Assembly: GCA_036874045.1 (NCBI GenBank)
Contig: CM072339.1
Coordinates: 18,607,501-18,671,500, forward strand
Direction of reading: 5' to 3'
DNA from: Cymodocea nodosa
Taxonomy: Eukaryota; Streptophyta; Magnoliopsida; Alismatales; Cymodoceaceae
Length of the DNA stretch: 64,000 nt
Shown here: positions 60,060 through 64,000 of the stretch, piece after piece
Layout: each line of letters begins with the position of its first letter
Numbering within the stretch: the stretch's first letter is position 1
Position numbers and translations under genes: made by a program
Notes under the pieces: model-generated
What the model saw: only the letters and a program-made list of their open reading frames with translations
The model's database searches: none
What the model was told of the DNA's origin: nothing

Positions 60060-61100
60060 CAGTCATTAAAGACACTCCCAATGACATAGCTCCACGGGTG
60101 TTCAACGCCGTTTGTTAACAGAGCTATGCCATTTATTAAAGACACTCCTCCTTAAAGACTCAAAAGAAATTGAAGCAGGCACTCCTCATCCTTTTTTGAA
60201 TAAAAGACCTTAAGAGTAGTACAAGTACAAATGGATACATTACTTAAATGCTTTACTTGTTCCACAGGTTTTCAACTATGTGCAGTAGTTATATTCTTAC
60301 TTAATTTCTTAAGAAAGAGTGGAGATTTCTTTCTTGTTTTTAATGATCCTAGTAGCATTGTTTTGAAAGAACCTCACCATAAGATCAAACCAAATCCGAG
60401 GCATAGATGGCTACAGTTTCAGACCTTCAATGAATCATCAATACGGAGGCAAGGAGACTAGCTATGAATGTACCAATCCGTTAAGGATGGGGATTAAGAT
60501 GGCGAATGTACTTTGCTGCTAATCACATGTTGAAATATAGACATTCAATTCAAAATGAATAGTTTAAAAGTGAAAAAGTCTTTTATTTTATCTCAAATTT
60601 CATCTCATTCTCGACATGAAACTATTTTAACAAAATTTATTGTAATATACTCTATTGTTATAATATTCTCTGTCATCATTTTTTTGCCTTTTCTTTACAT
60701 ATATACTTTGTAAAGTAAGGTACCACACCATACTTCTTTTGTTAGTGGTCATCACAAAAAGCATCGTTTAAAGAAAATAGCATTTTACGTGACGGTTATG
60801 GCTGCTAAGCCTTAAGCCCATCAAGTTATCGGATGGAACATCATTAGATCCGACCCGTCAGCATTCTGCTCTTCACCACAGTTACATAACTGCCGCTGTA
60901 ACTTACCCTTGTGGCAATCGTGTCGACAAAAAGGCGTTCATCTGGCGGACCCCATGCGCTCCACCGCCCAAGATCCAACGCTCCAGGTTCCTCCTCACGC
61001 CACCACCTCAGGGCAACAACGAGGATTAGGCGGATCCGCTGACCTCCCACAGCTTTCGTGCGCGCTTCGTTCGTTCGTTCGCTCCCCTGATGGTGGAGTG
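60060..61100. other. Intergenic to promoter of the epimerase-like gene
   Basis: AT-rich to about 60.78 kb, then increasingly GC-rich towards the promoter, with GTTCGTTCGTTCGCTC near 61.07 kb. The open frames here on both strands are by-products of GC-rich promoter DNA and show no domain. Confidence 0.5.
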
Positions 61101-61131
61101 AGGTGACGACACCGTACCCCCAACCCCTTGG

Positions 61132-61139
61132 GCGCGCGC

Positions 61140-61174
<35 letters not shown>
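61132..61174 (+). promoter_or_regulatory. (GC)n-(TA)n tract ending in TATATAAAA, core promoter of the epimerase-like gene
   Basis: A short GCGCGCGCG run passes directly into about 30 bases of alternating TA that end TATATAAAA, some 80 bases before the ATG at 61255. The (TA)n microsatellite therefore seems to supply the TATA box. Confidence 0.55.
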
Positions 61175-61254
61175 TCTGGACCCGCTTCGCTTCCCCTTCT
61201 CGACTGCGGGGCGGGAGTGCGGGACTGGACGGGCGTCCGGGGGACGATCGAACG

Positions 61255-61350
61255 ATGGCGGGGTCGGATTTCCAGTTCATGAAGGTCTGCAAGGGCGTCA
61301 ATGGTCTCGACAAGGTCGTCCTGAGGCAAGTCAGGGGATGCTCTGCTGAG
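61255..61350 (+). CDS. Glucose-6-phosphate 1-epimerase-like protein, first exon (partial)
   Basis: ATG at 61255, 32 codons, then a GT donor (GTCTGT) at 61351. The peptide (MAGSDFQFMKVCKGVNGLDK, ending VVLRQVRGCSAE) matches the start of plant putative glucose-6-phosphate 1-epimerases. These aldose-1-epimerase-fold enzymes interconvert the alpha and beta forms of glucose 6-phosphate in the cytosol. The rest of the gene lies beyond the window, so the first intron is at least 2.65 kb and holds a copia remnant. Assignment rests on a short N-terminus only, but the KGVNGLDKVVLR-VRG-SAE pattern is distinctive. Confidence 0.75.
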
Positions 61351-61879
61351 GTCTGTATCGTCTTTCCTTTCTGATGTTGTAAATCTAGAAGCTTTCGAGC
61401 TACTAAGCTGTACTTTTCTTTTGCTTGTGTTGTTCGTTTCGGTGGTTGATTTACTGGATCGGGTGAGTGTTCCATGACTTCTCGTAGAGGTTTTAATCGA
61501 TAGATTCGCTCAGATCTTTAGTATAGATTGCTGGTATGTTATCCATTCTGTGATGCTTATTACGCTGGATGGACGTTTCGGTTGCCTTATTTAGGTATCG
61601 TATTGCCTGTAATTGTCAATGCTAAACCAAGGACTGCAAAAAGACGAGAGAATGCAGGGCATGGCATTAAAGTGAAACTATAGTTTATTTCGTGGCATGG
61701 GGGCCTGGGGATTTTCTTTTCACATTCATGGCTGTAAAAATAATTTATTTATTTTTGCGAGGATGCGTTCTTCGATGTATGCTGCTCACTTTTTTTTGGT
61801 TTCTGATACTCGCGTATCACCTTCACTGTCTAACGGATATATGCATTTTACATAAATAATGCTATCTGTTTTTCCTCTA

Positions 61880-64000
61880 CTAACTAAACAGCCATATGCA
61901 GAATCCCATCAAACACTAAAAAGCCTAACTACATATGAGATATCTGGGCAAGTAACAATAAAATTAACTTCCCCATCAAGCTGTGATATCTTCCAATATC
62001 TTGAAAGGACTTGAAAGATAGATCCCAAAGTGGTGGATTTTGTTCAATAGAAGTGTGTTCAGGTTTACACCCTAAGAGCCCAATTTCCTCCAATAGATCA
62101 ATAACTTACTTTCTCTGCAAAAGAAGCATCCAATTACCCAAATATGCAAATTCAATGCATAAAAAATATCTCAAATTTTCCATATCTTTGATAACAAACA
62201 ATTGTGCTGAGTACTCTTTTATTACCTTAATGTTAGTTATATCACTGCCTGTTAGTAAAATATCATCTACATATATTATTAGGATGACATATCTTGTCAA
62301 ACTCTTTTTGATGAAAACTAAGTGGTTACTGCACACTGGTTGAATCCTTGTTATATCATAATTAAGCTGAAGTTGTCAAACCATGCTTGTGAACTTTGTT
62401 TGAGTCTATAGATAACTTTTCTAAGTAACCATACAATGTTATTCCCTTGAGCAATGTACATTGAGAGTTGCTCTATAAAAACTTTCTCATCTAGATCATC
62501 ATATCAAAAGCATTATGAACATCCAATTGGCAAAGAGACTAAGAGTTATTTATTGCAATTAATAGAATAATTCAAATAGAGTTTAGTTGAGCAATTAGAG
62601 AAAATGTCTATGTAGTTAAAGATCATAAGTTTGTGTAAAACAAGTAACTAGACTAGCTTTGTATCACTCCATAGAACCATCGACTTTGTGCTTGATGGTG
62701 AACACCTATCAACAATTGACTATTGAGGTATCTTGAGGACCAAACACTAGATCTCATGTGCTCGTAGTATTCAATATCTACATTTCCACATTCATAGTAG
62801 ACTTCTAGTGTGAAAGGTTAGTGTTTCTTGATAATTTCTAGGTATAAATTTTGATGATAAAGATATTGTAGCCTAGTGAAAAGTAGGACTAAGGATACCA
62901 TAAGAAAGAAATTGGAAGATCAAATAGGCAGTAATAGTCTGTGTGTCTTTGCATTGTGCAATGGGTATATCAAGATTAGAGTTAGCCAAATTTGCATTTG
63001 GGAAGGAGGTTGGTATGGTTGAGGTAGTAGGTGTTGATAAACTTGTAATGGACATGGCTATTTGGGTGTTATTGCTGGTAACTATTATTCTCTTGTAGAT
63101 AAAGTAGTAGTAGGATCAATATAAAAAGGTTGCAGTAGAGGATCATTATTAGAGAAAAATTGGATTTGCTAAAAAAAGGGAATATCATCAAAAAAATTTG
63201 CATCAATCAAGACAAAGTAGTGATGCATATGAGGATGATAACAGTGGTATCCTTTTTGAGTACTAGAGTAATTGATAATGATGTATTTGATAGAATGGGG
63301 AGTAAGTTTATTATGACTAAGAATTAGATCCTTAACAAAAGCCATATAACTAAAAACTCTAGGAGGTTTAAGGACATAGATGATGGAATGGGATTTCTCC
63401 CTTAAGAAGGAAGATGACATTCAATTAATAAGATAGGGAGTGTTGAGAATAACATCAAACTATAAATATTTTGAAACTGTATCTCAATTATGAAGGTGCA
63501 AGTGACATCAAGGAGATGATGTTTTCACTCAACAACATCATTTCATTGAGATGTGTGGGTACAAGGAGTTTGATGATAATTTCATGATTTTCATAGAAAA
63601 GTTTAACATTAGTTTGAACAAATTCTAAGTTATTATCAATATGAAGAATTTTGAGAGTAATAGCAAATTGATTTATTATTTTATTAAAAAATTTAAAAAT
63701 AACATCATAGATCTATTGATGATTTTTAACAAATAGATCCAATACATTCTGAAAAAATTGTTAATGAAGACAATATAATAATGAAAATTAGAAATGGATG
63801 GAAAATGAGCAAGTCCCCAAACATCACAATAAACCAATCCTATCAGACTCTCACTAAAATACAAATCACGTCTTTTATAAGTAGCTCTAAATTGCTTATC
63901 CAAGTGACACGACTCACACCTAACAAGAATCCTCTCAAATGTGTTTTTACTTCATATGGTTTGCTAGAAAGCTTTCAAAAGCATTAGCCCATGTCCACTA
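61880..64000 (-). mobile_element. Ty1-copia pol remnant in epimerase intron (runs off window)
   Basis: On the minus strand, from the window edge leftwards: pre-integrase and integrase start (YFSESLIGLVYCDVWGLAHF, 63.68-63.90 kb, first Asp kept), broken later integrase and linker sequence, then polymerase. The polymerase pieces are NAFDMMI*MRKFL at 62.5 kb, then IYVDDILLTGSDITNIKVIK at 62.27 kb with both Asp kept, and the thumb end (CPDISYVV) near 61.93 kb. The match stops at about 61.88 kb before RNase H, so the 3' end is lost. Many stops and shifts make it dead. Confidence 0.75.

Noticed and set aside
7185-61350. A biosynthetic gene cluster linking the prenyltransferase, peroxidase and other genes
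   Set aside because: The host genes belong to unrelated processes and are separated by tens of kilobases of repeats; nothing indicates joint function.
60844-61475. Minus-strand ORFs of 161 and 149 codons over the epimerase promoter
   Set aside because: They translate the (TA)n promoter tract and GC-rich leader and show no domain; the plus-strand exon explains the region.

Overview
The window is nuclear DNA of a flowering plant. The evidence is spliced genes with GT-AG introns, a plant P-type plasma-membrane proton pump, a class III peroxidase with the usual four exons, a tocopherol-pathway prenyltransferase, and AT-rich intergenic DNA packed with decayed Ty1-copia and Ty3-gypsy retrotransposons. 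I cannot name the species from sequence alone.

Layout. 1-14.8 kb: the last four coding exons (+) of a homogentisate phytyltransferase-type gene. They are separated by very long introns: at least 7.2 kb before the first visible exon, and 7.0 kb between the second and third. The first of these introns holds a gypsy element (579-5414, target duplication CATGG) inserted in a copia gag remnant, followed by an LTR-like block. 14.8-17.8 kb: no gene, but a miniature LTR element. 17.8-26.1 kb: a complete but dead copia element on the minus strand (target duplication CCAAA). Its upstream LTR has been swollen from about 0.26 to 3.0 kb by two insertions and an internal duplication. 26.1-36.2 kb: no confident gene; two more miniature LTR copies and microsatellites. 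36.2-43.3 kb: a complete 16-exon plasma-membrane H+-ATPase gene (952 aa) with a G-box-like palindrome, TATA box, 4-codon upstream ORF and one GC-AG intron. 43.3-50.7 kb: repeats, including a gypsy integrase remnant, an AT-rich palindromic tandem array and a degenerate CCTTAATTAAA array. 50.9-51.1 kb: an isolated last exon of an NFU-type iron-sulphur scaffold gene. 51.7-52.5 kb (-): a three-exon gene for a small, probably plastid-targeted membrane protein. 53-56.9 kb: a copia remnant whose gag region is split by about 0.75 kb of foreign sequence. 57.0-58.5 kb (-): a complete class III peroxidase gene. 59.8-60.0 kb: a copia RT remnant. 61.1-61.35 kb: promoter and first exon (+) of a glucose-6-phosphate 1-epimerase-like gene, whose first intron holds a copia pol remnant running to the window edge.

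The host genes are unrelated housekeeping or secretory genes and do not form a pathway cluster. I found no clearly new biological system. The points most worth following up are the miniature LTR family, the palindromic array, the swollen LTR, the orphan NFU exon, and the GC-AG intron and upstream ORF of the proton-pump gene.
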